Shown here piece by piece: positions 47,579-58,484 of a DNA stretch of 64,000 nt; positions within the stretch are counted from its first letter, which is position 1, and every line of letters starts with the position of its first letter. A model generated the notes under the pieces. It made no database searches and was not told the DNA's origin. It was given only the letters and a program-made list of their open reading frames with translations. The translations under genes were made by a program, and so were the position numbers. The DNA is from Dryas octopetala (lineage: Eukaryota > Streptophyta > Magnoliopsida > Rosales > Rosaceae), in assembly GCA_963921425.1 (NCBI GenBank), contig OY992834.1, positions 2,480,001 to 2,544,000 of the forward strand, written 5' to 3'.

Positions 47579-48166
47579 TTTGCTTATGGATCTGGCCTCC
47601 TAAACCCAGAAGGGGCAGCAGAAGCAGGGCTAGTTTATGATGCATCAAAGGAAGATTACTTTAACTTCTTGTGCAAACAAGGCTACAACACCACCGCACT
47701 ACAAGTAATCACAAGTGACAACAGTGCTTGTAAGGGTATCAGAGGTAGCAGAGGATGGGATCTTAACTACCCCTCCTTCTCACTAGCCATAGAAGATGAC
47801 CACAAGATCATGGGAAATTTCACCAGGACAGTCACCAATGTTGGCTCACCAAACTCCACTTACAATGCTACCATTGTTGTGTCTGAAATTCTCAAGGTGA
47901 AGGTGGAGCCTTCTGTTCTTGAATTCACTAGATTTGGAGAAAAGAAACCATTCACTGTTAAAGTCAGTGGTCCAGCTATTACTCAGGTGCCAATTATATC
48001 AGGCTCTATTACTTGGAAAGATGGTGCGCATGTGGTCAGATCGCCACTCGTAGTGTTCACAGTCATCCCATCAGCATTGTCTAACAGACCCTTCAAAGAA
48101 ACAGAACGCTCCATGGCAACAGGTGCTTCTACGCTTCCTAGAAATAAGATTTTTCATGAGTACTAA
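47579..48166 (+). pseudogene. Subtilase last-exon fragment (C-terminal part only)
   Basis: Near-identical to the end of the last exon of subtilase 1 from [12 protein letters not shown] to the stop, including the Fn3-like [17 protein letters not shown]. No upstream exons, catalytic residues or signal sequence exist in the preceding 5 kb; element D lies about 80 bp upstream. Differences from subtilase 1 include Lys to Glu and Val to Phe changes. A 5'-truncated duplicate belonging to unit 2. Confidence 0.88.
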
Positions 48167-48809
48167 GCTGATATTGCATATATGTTGCCTAGAGATGAGG
48201 TGGTAGAGCCATGACCGTTGTCTTTTGTGGTAGTAATCAAAGTTGAAGAGCCATAGGGTGCAGATCGATTTGGTTTGAGAAACTAAAGCAATGTTGATTC
48301 CTATATGTATTTTCTTTTCCCTTCTCTCTTAAGAAAAACCCTGTTTCTTGTTCTTCAGCAAAATACAAGAGTCTTCCCAATCATCTGCATTGGGTGCACA
48401 TTTGGTTTGATAAACTTTATTTGTATATTTTATCTATTTATTAGTCTTCCTGTATTCACTGAAATATGTTGTTCCATCACCAAATTGCTAGATGGCATCA
48501 AACTAATGCAGCCTTAAAAATCAAAACTCTTGGACAAAAATAAGTGTATAGCTTGATGTACCCAAACTTTGTTCAAGTCAAACACAAAAACCAAAATTGT
48601 AGTTTACCTTATTCTTATCCAAAACAGGAAACCTTGTAATTTATTCCTATCCAAATTGGGAAAGCTTGGAGTGTACTCCAAATAATCTGTAAGCCTAAAC
48701 CTATATATACGTAGTTTAACAAAAAGAAAGGTGACGCACTGAAATATTTTTGTCAGTCTCTCTCTTCAAACGGCAGTGAACAGTTTTGCAATTTTGTGAG
48801 TGAGGCGCG

Positions 48810-51782
48810 ATGGGCTGCAAGAGAAGAAGGGAGACGGCAGGGGCAGAGGAGCTTGCGCTTAGGGTTCCGGAGAGGCCTCCGGTTGGGTTTGTTGGATCGG
48901 TGCTGCACGAGTGCCCGGGCCTCGTTAGGTATTATTGTCTTTTGACAAGAGGCTATCATATTATACTACAAGGATGGTTAAATAGTACATTATTCTATGG
49001 GTAGAGGGGTTTAGGACTTTAGGGTTACATTATTATTATTATTTTTGTGTGGAAATTTAGGGTTACATTATTGCCCTTACAATACAATAGTGTAAGGATT
49101 TCATCTATGCAGTATTGTTTTCGAAATTCGAAATCAGCAAGTTATGAATTGTGAATGCTTGGAATCAAATATTTAATTAGTGCACTGCAGTTGGAGTGTT
49201 GGACATAATCATTGATAAATTGGCAATTGGCTTTTGGCAGTGACGTGGATGCAACAACTCTGGAGTGTATTGCACTTTCATGCCCAAATCTTGAATTCCT
49301 TGACATTTCTGAAACGGCAATCAATCGGATTACCGGGTATGATTTCTCGTCTTCTTTAGCTTCGATCTATTGCATTCATGTTCATTTTTTTTTTTGTATG
49401 GTTTCTTTCTGTCTTAATCAATTCAATATATATTGTGCTTTTGTTTCAAATTGGTGTCATTGGCAGTTTAGATTGTTATTGTTGCCTATTTTGTGTCTCA
49501 TACAATTTTTTTGGTGAGAGAATGGGGATGACATTTAAGTAGACGAAACACTTCTAGTGATGACTAATTGATTAATGGGATCCATTAATTCGATGGTTCT
49601 ACATATACAGTGATGAACTGGGTCGATTTGTTGCTGGTAAACGAAAATTGAAAGGTCTTAAGATGGAAGGTTGTTCTAATCTTGGTGGCTTTAATCTCCG
49701 TTCAAGAAGTCTTTCTACACTTTGGCTTTCGGGTCTTCATAATTCCCTCCCTAACATGGTGATCATTCTGTCTTGTCCTTTCGTCTCTCAGATCATCCAG
49801 TGATCGATTTCATCTTTTGTGTTTTGCTGTTTGTTATAAGTGACTTCTCTAATATTACTTATTCATATCCCCTTTTTCACAGACATTCAATTGCCGCAAT
49901 CTAAAAGAGATTTCAATAGATTTTTCTCGCGAAGAGAATGATAATACGGATCTTGTTCCCATGGTTAATGAACTGGGAAAGAATTGCCCAAAGTTGCAAA
50001 AAATACACATTGCATCAGTTCGGCTTTCCCATGCTGCTGTCCTTGCCCTTACAGCTGCAGAATTAAGGTTCGTCACTGAAATTTGTTGTCAGACCATTTT
50101 TTTTTTTTATCACTCATGAAGGTTATTTGGTCATTTTACTATTCAGGGGGTTGCAAATGCTTTCCCTTGTTCATGGATATGAAATCACCAACAAATCTGT
50201 TTATGCCATTGCTTCGAGTTATCCAAAATTAAAATTGCTCGACTTAAGTGGGTATGTGTTTATTCCTATTGCTCATGACAGATGTAGAGTGGTTGTCGCA
50301 GTTAAATCCAATTAATGATTAACATGGTCCATTTTTTAGGTTATGTTTCAAGAATTGTCCTTGTCAAAAATCAGTCAATTCAAAAATCATTTAGTAATTT
50401 GATTACCATCTTCGTCATTTGCATTTTATCAAATACACTTTATTTGTTTGCATAGTTTGAATGATCAAATGATTTATGATGTAGTTGACTTTTTGTATGG
50501 ATGATGATTGAAGAGAAACCTAAGGGATGGACAAATTCGATCATTGTAGTACATATTGTAGAGTGGCTGGGAAAAATATTCACATTTTTCTTAATAAGAG
50601 GATGCCCACTCTAGACCTGTCTTGCTAGTGTTTATATTTTAGATAGTAATTGTCTAATATGTGTAATATTAAAGTACAATGCTTTCTCTAAAATATATTC
50701 TTGTCAAGTGTTGTGTGAATCAAGTCTAACAAATTGTAAGAGATCGAAAGTGGCATCTCTACCTTTGCAATTGGAAGCATATATATATAGGAATGTACTT
50801 GAATGTGTGGGTAATGCCTTTTATGGAATCACTGACCTTTCAAAACTTGCCATCAAAACATTAATAGATTGAACTTGTACGTTATTGTAAAGCATGAGAT
50901 GTAATGACTTTAATTGTTGCCTCAAAATTCGTTTCCAGAATGAAGAATTTTGCAGACTTTTTAGCCTGTAGGATTTCTTATGAAAGCATGCTGCAAGAGC
51001 ATAGTTGAATACACGAATGGATCAAATGAAAGCATCTATGTTCATTTAATCTTTGAAATCGGATTTTGACTTTTCACTTTGATTCCAGATCTAGCATCAG
51101 TGACTGTGGCATGAAGACGATCGCCAGTGCATTTCGTAAAACTCTTTCAACACTAATTGTTGCTCGTTGTCCTGAAATCACAGCAAGTAATCACCTACTC
51201 CAAGAGATACAACTAATGCTTTCTTGGCTTCGCAAAAACTTTAGTTCGCTAACTGTTGGCTGTAATTATCAGGTGGTATAATGGTTGCCACAGATCGACT
51301 GTCTCGTCTGGAAGTCATGGACTGTGGCATGAGCATGAACAGTGGCTATCGCCAGAACATGCTGATTGACCATTCTCGGTTGAAAAACCTGAGTTTGTCG
51401 GGTCGTTCTGACTTACATGTGAGCTTTCTTTTCTTTTTGGCCATGTACATTTGAGGTTTCTTAAATTAAACAAGTTAACTGCGTTCTCATATATCTTCTT
51501 CTCTTGGGGGTCTTATCTTTTGACTCTAAATGCAGCTTCTATATTTATGCTGCCCAGAACTCAATAGCTTGAATTTAACTTCGTGTAAAAATTTGCATCC
51601 AGGTATGTAAAGTGATGTGCTCACCTGTCGCTTAATCTTGTGATATGTTTTGCAATTATTATGGTTTTCTTTTGTTAATTGACTGTATTTTGCCAGAGAG
51701 AATGGTACTTGAGTGCCCCAGTTTAAAAACTGTGCATGCATCAGGTTGTCAAGAATCGTTGATTGAGGTTATTCAAAGTCAG
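48810..51782 (+). CDS. FBL17-like LRR gene lacking the F-box (9 exons, 350 codons, open)
   Basis: Exons 48810-48928, 49241-49336, 49611-49758, 49883-50067, 50147-50251, 51089-51186, 51273-51418, 51536-51602 and 51697-51782 splice in frame without stops. The product follows FBL17: AEELALRVPERPPVGFVGSV, SDVDATTLECIALSCPNLEF, KMEGCSNLGGFNL, RNLKEISIDFSREENDNTDL, HIASVRLSHAAVLALTA, GLQMLSLVHGYEITNKSV, SSISDCGMKTIASAF, RLEVMDCGMSM, ECPSLKTVHASGCQESLIEV. The F-box and N-terminus are missing because the duplicated subtilase flank joins at about 48788. No final exon with a stop is seen after IQSQ. A 6-residue gap (LSLRME in the family) lies at the exon 1 end. It may be a decaying fragment, or an LRR-only product if a promoter exists. 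Confidence 0.7.
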
Positions 51783-53090
51783 GTAATTAATAGTATGTTT
51801 CCTTCTTGGATCTGAGGGCATCTCCAAACTACATTTGAAAACTAATTATGTACAACCTCTGTTTGGCATATGAGAAAACTGACCTAGGAATTGTATCTAA
51901 GGAACTTTTGACTGTTTGTGTTGACTGTTGACACTAAATAAGCTTATGGCCTTATAGCATTTCATTATATCGATCATTATTCAAAGCAAATGGCATAACA
52001 ATACAAACATTCTTAATGCATCCTGGAGGGAATTCTTAGTTGATTTTGAAATGATATGTTTATTTTAATTGTGCATCTATCTTACTGTTGCATTTTTGTT
52101 GTTTTTGTTTGTAGGTAGGTAAGTAATGATTTTGTTGCTAAGGAATACCTATCTATTAGCCCACCTGGTCTTAGGTTCGAGAGGCACATCAAACAGGAGG
52201 AAGGAAAGCCTATCTATTAGCCCACCTGATCTTATGTTCGACAGACACATAAAACAAGAGGAAGCGAAAAGCCTATCTATTACCTAACAGGGCTTGCTTG
52301 GTTTGAGTAAAGCTGGACCATCTTTTCCCAGTTGAGAAAAGGAAAAGAAAGAAGCTTTTGTTATGACACTTAACGATATACCAAATAAATTCAAAGTTTT
52401 GGATCTCAATGTCTAGGAAAAACATGGATATCAGTTATATTTGGCTTTGGTCACTTAAGTTAAGTATATTCACTAAGTAGTGTGCTTTTTCCCCTCCAAA
52501 GATCAACATTTTAATCTTATAAGCCTTCCAAAGCGCAGAGTTGCTTACCAATATCAACCTTGTACATGAAAATTCATGACACCTACATCTTTCGAACAGA
52601 GAACGAATCATGACACCATGAGGTCCATGATACTAAATACAACATATATATTTCAATGTATACATACATACACAGTTTCACCAGTACTGTAAAATATAAC
52701 ATATATATTTCAAAGGATGAAATTAACTTGATGACAACTAAACGCAGAGTGCTGACCTTCAGTGCTGCCCAATTTGTTAAATATAGTTTGATCATACTTG
52801 ATAGGCTAGCTGCATGTTACTACGTTGGAACAAGCTAGGGATAGAAGAAAAGGTAATCAACCACTTCAACATGGTAATTAATTCAAAAAATATTATATTT
52901 ATAGGCAACAATTTTATTTTCTTATCCAACCTTCTCACTACATTCAACATATATTACCTTTTTAATTTCTTCACGTTCTTATTATACCAAACTCAATTGA
53001 CTATTATACCCTCAATTTTTTTTTTTTTTACAATCACTAGCTAATGGAAGCACGGACCTAAATATATGATGAAATATAAGACAATTAACT
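51783..53090. other. Intergenic; shared spacer of unit 2
   Basis: Includes the duplicated segment at 52440-52880 that matches 33740-34150, and a local repeat of CCTATCTATTAGCCCACCTG at about 52147 and 52208. No gene. Confidence 0.5.
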
Positions 53091-53094
53091 GAAA

Positions 53095-53830
53095 ACATAC
53101 TGACTAAGGTCAAGCCATTTCAATTTGGGATAACAGCGAGCAATAACCTTAATGGAGAAATCAGTTATGCCCACCCCGTTGACCAAAGAAAGTCTTTTCA
53201 AAGGACTGAATAATAAGAAAAGAAATTAATCAAAAATTTAAGTAATAACTGTACATTTGTACTTAATTCAAATGGACAACTAATAAAAGAAAAGCCAGAA
53301 AGGGGCAAACCTTGAATCTCCTGATTTAACAGAACCGTTAACACCTGCTGCAAGTGATTGTACAACCTTGTCCGAAAGCTTCACTGAATCAATAGTAATG
53401 GAATTCAAATTTAGGCATTTTTCTCCCAACCCATTAGCTATCCCTATGAACAGGAACTGTCCCCAGGCTTGTTTTATCAAATCAAACAACCCAAGATTGT
53501 GCTGCTTATCTTTGTGTCGGGGAAAAAGGTAACAGACGAGATCTACACTGACTTAACAACATTTACCTACTTCTTACATAATTTAGCAAAAACCAGCATT
53601 GATGGAGTTTTTACTAATTATTAACTAAGTATAAAAAAAAAAAAAGCAAACCAAACAACAGAAATTAAAATCATGGAATGGAAGAAAGCATACCCAGTTA
53701 CATGGTTTTTGAATCTTGGGTCGGAGAATTCGATTTCCAGCCGTACTTGGCATTGTTCGAAGCGGTTGTGAAAAACTCAAATAGCTGAAAATTGAATTCT
53801 CCGACCCAAGATTCAAGAACCATGTAACTG
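53095..53830 (-). pseudogene. Second minus-strand FBL17-like relic
   Basis: Minus-strand pieces in FBL17 order: VRLEIEFSDPRFKNHVTG before GGTATG (about 53700-53760), [20 protein letters not shown] and LSDKVVQSLAAGVNG (53330-53450), and SPLKRLSLVNGVGITDFSIK with IARCYPKLKWLDLS (53100-53215). The intervening exon corresponding to CSNLGGF is not seen. Same place in unit 2 as the 34.6-38.4 kb relic in unit 1. Partial and probably non-functional. Confidence 0.55.
53502..53741 (-). repeat. Left arm of unit-2 inverted duplication (240 bp)
   Basis: From CTGCTTATCTTTGTG to TCGATTTCCAGC; reverse-complementary to 53783-54022. It contains the 3' half of an FBL17-like exon and part of the following intron. 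Confidence 0.85.
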
Positions 53831-54022
53831 GGTATGTTTTCTCTCATTCCATAATTTTAATTTCTGTTGTTTAGTTTGCTTTCTTTTTTGATACTTGGTT
53901 AATAATTGATAAAAGACTCCACCAATACTGATTTTTGCTAAATTGTATAAAAAGTGGGTAAATGTTGTTAAAACACTGTAGATCTTGTCTGTTACCTTTT
54001 TTTCATACACAAAGATAAGCAG
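53783..54022 (+). repeat. Right arm of unit-2 inverted duplication (240 bp)
   Basis: Plus-oriented copy ending CACAAAGATAAGCAG. Just beyond, GCTGGAAATTGAATTCT at about 54027 is a further short repeat of the inner arm end, another sign of complex rearrangement. Confidence 0.85.
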
Positions 54023-55019
54023 TGTAGCTGGAAATTGAATTCTGGAGGTTGGTTGTTCTCGGTTTCTCTGTGTATACCGAGTGGACATGGTGGTGAGCGT
54101 CAGAGCGGGAGAGTGAGATGGGTATGTGCCTACGGGTGAGAAATTTCTTTTAGCATGTGTAGATCGGAATACACAGACAGTGTACTATTTATGTCTTCTT
54201 TCTTTTTTCTCTTTTATTTTTTATTATTTTTATCACCTGATATTTATGTATATCCCATGCCATTTTTATTTTCTCAATATTAGAGATGTGTTAGTTAGTA
54301 AATGAAGTATAAATAATGTTTGCTTAGATAATATAAAGAAATTAAATATTAACATTCTACAGAAGATTAAATATTTACTAAAATACAATATATTAATGCC
54401 ATATATTTTTTTTTGTATTTTTTTGGCCATATATATATTTTTTTAATCTTATAATTTTGTATTTTGAAGGAGTGGGTTATATTGCATTAATATATGCATT
54501 CACATTCCTCATGAAAAAAAAAAAAAAAGGGTTTTGCTCTTTTGTATAAGTAAATAAGTTCGTGATCAATGATTAATGAGTTGACTGCGGCACTTTTGAT
54601 TATTAAATTTTCGGTGAACTGGGAATTAACTCTTAAGTAATTATTTATTAAGTCTATGTCCATCTAATTATAGAGATCGCTAATCTATTCTATTAATGCA
54701 TGGAAAGTCATGTCCTTATAAATTAATGGATGGAAATATTTATTGACAGGACCTTTTTGTTCCACCTAGAAATCTCGCCTCACATGCTGATGCAAGTGAG
54801 TTTGATATACTGGGCAAATTAAGCATAAATATTGATTAATTCGACACAGTTACATTGAAAGCTATAATCTAATCGCTGGCTTTATAGCCAAGCAATAATG
54901 AACACCAACTTGTACCAAAAATAAAAATAATGAATACCAAACAGTCAAAAGGAAAAAAGAAGAGACAGAGAGTAGAAAAGATGCGAGGAGAGAGACATGG
55001 TGTGCAGTACTGCAGTGTA
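54023..55019. other. Intergenic with unit-derived fragments
   Basis: Stretches at 54295-54380 and 54520-54810 match 45880-45970 and 40190-40450, including AATGCATGGAAAGTC and TCCACCTAGAAATCTC. No gene. Confidence 0.5.
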
Positions 55020-55119
55020 CTAGTCCTGAGGACGGACCAATAAGAGCCTGCAACGTGTAAGGAGAACGTGGGAGGGTGTACAATATATATACAACAACAC
55101 CCAAATTTTACCACTTACC

Positions 55120-55345
55120 TTTTTAACTGAAAAGCAAAAGCTGCACTCAAAGCACAAAGAGCATGATAAGTAGTTCCACCATTGACCATTGACTTGACTG
55201 CACCCTAAAGAACGAACACCCGAACCTTGAGAGTCAGATTCAACTATTCTTCTGGAAAGGCCCAACTTTTTAGCACAAATCAACCCCTCTTTCACTGCCA
55301 CAACTTCAGCCTTACGGCCCATACAGGTTAGAGCACTACCACCAA
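55120..55345 (-). pseudogene. RNase H-like (RVT_3 type) fragment, probable LINE relic
   Basis: Minus-strand frame AEVVAVKEGLICAKKLGLSR followed by RIVESDSQ matches the C-terminal RNase H-like pattern common at the end of plant LINE polyproteins (AE..A..EGL..A..LGL....VESD). Only this short piece is present and the surrounding frames are broken. Confidence 0.5.
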
Positions 55346-55780
55346 TACCTAACCCCACTTTCTAGTACCCGAAACTGCATTCATCTTCTGATTCTCAACA
55401 AACTCAACATGCTCTCTTTGCAGCAAAGCTGACAGCCAGAGGCTTCCAAATCGACCAGTCAACAAAATTTATTCAGGCTAGCTCAGCTTATTAAATTTCC
55501 ACATAGGCCCAGTATGATGGGTCCAATTAACACAATTAAGCCCATAGTTGCGTGAAAAAAGGCCCACAGTTGCGCGAAAAAAGCATTGATCCAAAGTCCA
55601 AACCTTTCTAGCTTCCCTCAGTATTGATTTCCGTGAAAATTAATTTTGGGCCAATTACATTTTACATCCTTCAAATACATGAAGGTTTTTTCACATTGCA
55701 GTATTGCACCCATTGTTTAAAGTCTCAATTTCCTCCTCAAAGTAATTAAAAATAACATTTTTAAGGGACACCACATCTAA

Positions 55781-56178
55781 ACCTGTTTGGTTCAAGTTTT
55801 GAAGGTCTGGAAATAGGAAATCAAATTCATTCCCTCGTTTGGTAAGTACAAAAAAAGGAAAATCAATTTCTAATTCAAGGGAATCTCATGCCTTATTGGG
55901 GGAAAATGAATCTCTTACTCTAGTTTGGATTTTGTTTTCCCTTTTTTTGGGAAAACGTTTATTGTTTCTTTTTTGACAAAACTAACCGTGTTATTATTTC
56001 AAAATACCACATATTCATATTCCTTAAATAAATAATAGATGAGGGTATGATTGAAAAATTGACACTTTTCATTTTCAATTATTGCACAACTCAAATATGA
56101 GAATGAAAATAAAAAGGTAATTACTGATTTACTTTTTCAGGATTACCAAAGACATGACCCCATGAACCAAACGGGTCC
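55781..56178. mobile_element. PIF/Harbinger-like MITE (398 bp)
   Basis: Ends ACCTGTTTGGTTCAAG and CATGAACCAAACGGGTCC form imperfect terminal inverted repeats of a common plant type. TAA flanks both sides (55778-55780 and 56179-56181), the 3-bp target duplication expected for PIF/Harbinger. Non-coding. Confidence 0.6.
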
Positions 56179-56179
56179 T

Positions 56180-56238
56180 AAGAGTTAGATTTACTGCAAC
56201 CTTATATTAATTTTACAATCGTGTTAAATCTAACTCTT
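56180..56238. repeat. Short palindrome
   Basis: AAGAGTTAGATTTA at 56180-56193 is the exact reverse complement of TAAATCTAACTCTT at 56225-56238, with a 31-bp loop. It directly adjoins the MITE. Function unknown. Confidence 0.6.
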
Positions 56239-57442
56239 GGATGTATTGTCCATCACTTGTCTCTCATATTGTGTCTCTCAAATTAACCTGTTATCCCTTA
56301 TGTGCAAGTGTGCCTGCATGTACTTATATATGTTAATAAAAATTTTAGAAAACCAAAAATGTGCAAATTTCCCCTATATCCAATTGTCAAACAATATACC
56401 GAACATTATGGAATTTGACTTAACATTTATAGAATACATTGGATGTTAAAAATTACGTACAATTTCATACATGCAGGGTTCACAACTTCACAATGCTTCC
56501 CGAGCATTAGAGCATAATATTATGATTATGACTTATGAGCAACGTACATCATATTTCGAAAATCATATATTCCGATATTTCATAAAACCCCATAATCAAT
56601 TTGGGAGATTGTAAGTGACCTTTGGTGTATATTATTCAATCAAGACCCATTATAAAAAGAATTAAGGGGGGTACATATGATTCTTTGGCTGTCACCAAAG
56701 TCCTCTTATAGTTATTTTTAGTTAGTACAGTGTAATAGAGGGGGTAATGAATGTCTACCCCAAGCTTTCGGTGCTGTATTTAATTCTCACTAAGATAATA
56801 ATAGTCATGAATAGACAAGAACTTTGCTGTGTGAAGGAGAAAACAAAGTATAAACAATGTTTATTTAGATAAAAAAAAAATTAAAAATTAACATTGTAAA
56901 CATGCTTAAATATTTACCTTTATTTAACAATTCGCCGATTATAAGAAAAAAGGTGTATGCCCACTTCCCGTTGGCAGTTGGCACCTTCAATTTTAGTAAA
57001 ATCATTCAATGTCAGTTTATAGAATAAAAGGAGAAAAAATTAAATTATCAATTAGTTCAGCACCGGCATTTTCTTTAGGACCATTGGTTCTCATAAAGGT
57101 CATCTGCGAGGTTTAGAGAGAGTGATGGATTTTGGGTTTTTTTAGCAAAGAATTGTAAATTTATTATTATTATTAAAGGCAACATTAATTCGAGATTTGA
57201 GAAGGAAATTCAATATATGTATTTTTAATGGGGGAGACAAAAAAAAATGAAATTTCTGTACAGAAAAGCTTAAGCTGTCACCTTGTAGTGGTTGGGACAA
57301 GTTGAAGAAGCACCACAACTAATTCCAACTATAAATAGCACTCTGAAATCTATTCATGGGACACCATCCTACAATCAAACTTGAAATTAATCATAGATTA
57401 ATCTGATATACTCGTTATTGATTACTGATTAGTACCCAAAAA
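56239..57442. other. Intergenic / 5' flank of subtilase 2
   Basis: Repeated-unit fragments (about 56625-56720 and 56830-57035 match 45670-45770, 45880-45970 and 41986-42095), then the probable promoter of the gene starting at 57443. No other gene. Confidence 0.45.
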
Positions 57443-57690
57443 ATGGGCAGCAAGAGCAAGCTGCTTCTTTTGATAACTTTTCTCTACCTTTTATTTGCAG
57501 CTCTCATAATGAATTGTTATTCCCAAGAACAAGAAAAGTTGGTATGAATATGAATGATCTTCCGTTTTAGTTTAAAAGCACCTTAACAATGTTAAAGAGA
57601 CTAACCCACCTCACCTCGTCCATACTTTATATACAATTGGGACTTTTTTTTCTAATTGATTAGAGTTACAAATTATGCAGGTCTATGTTG

Positions 57691-57862
57691 TGTTGGTGTG
57701 AGTCAACACGTGTGGTTATCGTGTAATTATTAGAATTAATTAGGTGGTTTATTAATTCCTGTATTTTAGTTATAGGTCCATGTATATAAACCACACTTTG
57801 TGGTCTTATTCAATTAAGCAGAAATAATATTGAAAACCCTAAACCTAAACATTCTCTGTACA
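57691..57862 (+). repeat. 5' LTR of the 57.7-kb copia element
   Basis: TGTTGGTGTGAGTCAACACG to CATTCTCTGTACA. Identical to the 3' LTR. Contains TATATAAA at about 57784 as a likely promoter. Confidence 0.95.
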
Positions 57863-58014
57863 TGGTATCAGAGCATGGTTCTCTATCCTACTGGTTTTTG
57901 AAGAGTTTTTCCAGAAAAATTCTACTGTTCACTGGCCTTCTCTCAGGTTTGTGGTTAAGTGCATTCACCAAAACCTTCAGATTCTGACTTTGAAGGCTGG
58001 TATGTCCTCTGCTA

Positions 58015-58440
58015 TCTGACTTCGGCAGCAACGCCGCCGGACTCCTGCCACCGTCACTCGCGGCACACCCTCTGCTGCTGCTCCACGACGGCTCTATTGC
58101 CCGCGTCCACCATCAGCGACGCCGACATCATCCTGTCTGCCTGCGCGCCTCTGCCACACATCGACCAGCAGCGACGCCGTCTGATTCTCTGCGTGCAAAC
58201 TCATCTGTCCGCCAGTGACGCCGCGTCGACCCGCCTGCCCGCGCGCGCACATCGTCCGCCTGCCTGTGCTGCGAGTCTCCGCCTGCCTGTGCGACGACGG
58301 TGCGACTGGTCTCTGCTGTGCGGTGGTCTGAGCGACGGCTGTGCGACCGCCTGTGCATGCGAACTACTGTGCACATCTGATTGGCCCTACTGTGCGTGTG
58401 CCCCTGCTATGTTCAACCTCTTCGGGCAGCATCCTTTTAT
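58015..58440 (+). other. GC-rich block at the gag position
   Basis: About 425 bp rich in CGCC, TGCC and CGACG, unlike the AT-rich element on either side. It ends at CAGCATCCTTTTATTT, an A18 run, then GGAAAAGGGATGCTG; the flanking CAGCATCC and GGATGCTG are inverted. The open frame (57959-58444) is Cys/Ala-rich with no known domain. It may be captured foreign DNA replacing gag. Confidence 0.6.
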
Positions 58441-58484
58441 TTAAAAAAAAAAAAAAAAAAGGAAAAGGGATGCTGTACACCATG

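Noticed and set aside
57959..58444. 161-codon frame at the gag position of the copia element
   Set aside because: Cys/Ala-rich translation of a GC-rich block, without capsid features or a CCHC knuckle, so not called gag.
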